Shown here: one piece after another, positions 17,520 to 18,307 of the stretch
How positions within the stretch are numbered: position 1 is the first letter of the stretch
Layout of the letters: each line of letters starts with the position of its first letter
Assembly: GCA_031274075.1 (NCBI GenBank)
Contig: JAISQQ010000028.1
Coordinates: 1 to 18,307, forward strand
Length of the DNA: 18,307 nucleotides
Reading direction: 5' to 3'
Source of the DNA: Accumulibacter sp.
GTDB lineage: Bacteria > Pseudomonadota > Gammaproteobacteria > Burkholderiales > Rhodocyclaceae
Notes under the pieces: generated by a model
Told to the model about the DNA's origin: nothing
The model's database searches: none
Seen by the model: only the letters and a program-made list of their open reading frames with translations
Translations under genes and position numbers: made by a program

Positions 17520-18029
17520 ATGACCATTTCCATGTACCACGCCAGTGTTCCCGTTTTCGAGCGCACGCTCAAGAATCTGAGCGCCATTCTCGACAAGGCG
17601 CGGGCGCGCGCGGAGGAGCGGAAGATCGCCGCCAACGTGCTGCCCGAATCCCGCCTGATTGCCGACATGTTCCCGCTCAGCCGGCAGGTGCAGATCGCCA
17701 GCGATCATGCCAAGGGCGCGGTCGCCCGCCTGGTGGGAGTCGATAATCCGAAATACGAGGATAACGAGCAGACGATCGAGGATCTGCAGGCGCGCGTCGC
17801 CAAGACCGTCGCCTTCGTCGAAACGTTTACGGCGGCGCAGATCGACGGCAGCGAGGAGCGCGACATCGTCCTTGCCCTGAGCAGCGGTGAGATCAAGTTC
17901 AAGGGCATGGACTACCTCCTGGAATTCGCCCTGCCCAATTTCTATTTCCACGTGGTTACGGCCTACGCTATCCTGCGCCAGAACGGAGTGGAGATCGGCA
18001 AGCGCGATTTTCTCGGTATCACCAGATGA
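17520..18029 (+). CDS. DUF1993 family protein
   Basis: The protein has 169 residues, all-alpha in appearance and without signal peptide or membrane segment. It starts MTISMYHASVPVFERTL and contains ESRLIADMFPLSRQVQIASD and the C-terminal FALPNFYFHVVTAYAILRQNG, which are the conserved parts of DUF1993 (a DinB-like four-helix fold by family resemblance, as I recall). The function is not known. The start is the ATG at 17520, with a strong GAGGAGG at 17505-17511 and 8-base spacing. The 196 bp before it hold no supported gene. A 37-residue frame opens there at the CoA-transferase stop, but it has no ribosome binding site or recognisable content. The transcript may be shared with the CoA-transferase, which is uncertain. 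Confidence 0.85.
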   Translation: MTISMYHASVPVFERTLKNLSAILDKARARAEERKIAANVLPESRLIADMFPLSRQVQIASDHAKGAVARLVGVDNPKYEDNEQTIEDLQARVAKTVAFVETFTAAQIDGSEERDIVLALSSGEIKFKGMDYLLEFALPNFYFHVVTAYAILRQNGVEIGKRDFLGITR

Positions 18030-18107
18030 TTCGCGAACGGCGCGGCGCGACATCCAGGAATTCGCCGCGCGGACCGGGATCGGACGCCGTCGCCGCAGGA
18101 GGAAAAA

Positions 18108-18307
18108 ATGAATGACATGGGTCAGGATTATGACATTCCGGTTCTCCGCGAGAGAATGCTGGCCAATCTCGGCGGAGAAGCCGATGCCTATCCGAGCCGG
18201 GTCGAACAGCGTTTTCCGCGCATTCTGGCCAAGCTGGTCGCCGTGTGGGGCCACCCCGAGGCGGAGGCCTACCTGAACGGCCTGCTGGTGGCCGACCGTT
18301 CCGACCG
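18108..18307 (+). CDS. Unrecognised protein (5' part, runs off the window)
   Basis: The ATG at 18108 follows a strong AGGAGGA by 4 bases and opens a frame that continues to the last base, giving the first 66 residues. It begins MNDMGQDYDIPVLRERMLAN and continues with RVEQRFPRILAKLVAVWGHPE, which looks like a soluble helical domain with no signal peptide. I do not recognise the family. It is 78 bp after the DUF1993 gene in the same direction. The strong ribosome binding site, and codon use similar to its neighbours, make it very likely a real gene. Confidence 0.75.
   Translation, partial: MNDMGQDYDIPVLRERMLANLGGEADAYPSRVEQRFPRILAKLVAVWGHPEAEAYLNGLLVADRSD

Overview
The window is about 18.3 kb of GC-rich bacterial DNA with two kinds of content. 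The plus-strand genes at both ends look betaproteobacterial (a Rhodocyclales-like lineage is my best guess, from recalled family resemblance and gene order only). Four minus-strand genes in the middle (6386-14262) form a compact signal-transduction cassette that may have arrived separately.

Left region (1-6253, plus strand): the 3' part of a PrsT-like TPR protein; a TviB-type UDP-GlcNAc/GalNAc 6-dehydrogenase; a TviC-type UDP-GlcNAc 4-epimerase; a Sel1-repeat lytic transglycosylase; a secreted trypsin-like serine protease; and a FeeM-like acyltransferase fused to a PilZ domain. Spacing is tight, with start/stop overlaps at two junctions. This reads as part of an exopolysaccharide / PEP-CTERM-exosortase locus: TviB and TviC together make UDP-GalNAcA, and the others would serve envelope passage, processing and lipid or signal functions. 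A well-placed start at 6287 opens a short frame that runs into the opposite-strand cassette. It may be the stump of the next gene of this locus.

Middle region (6386-14262, minus strand, transcribed right to left): a REC/HD-GYP response regulator; a GlgA-family protein lacking three conserved substrate-phosphate-binding residues; a full hybrid histidine kinase (dCache, HisKA, HATPase, degenerate receiver, receiver, Hpt, C-terminal helical module); and a second hybrid sensor with HisKA, receiver and Hpt but no HATPase domain. The likely logic is that amino-acid-type sensing drives a phosphorelay through one or both Hpt domains to the HD-GYP protein, which would lower cyclic di-GMP, with the GlgA-like protein as an associated non-catalytic or altered partner. 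This is the strongest candidate for an undescribed system here.

Boundary (14263-14926): a 664-bp stretch without a confident gene, holding a perfect (TG)29 microsatellite, which is very unusual for a bacterium.

Right region (14927-18307, plus strand): an enoyl-CoA hydratase, an acetate/3-ketoacid-type CoA-transferase, a DUF1993 protein, and the start of an unrecognised protein. The first two suggest acyl-CoA metabolism.
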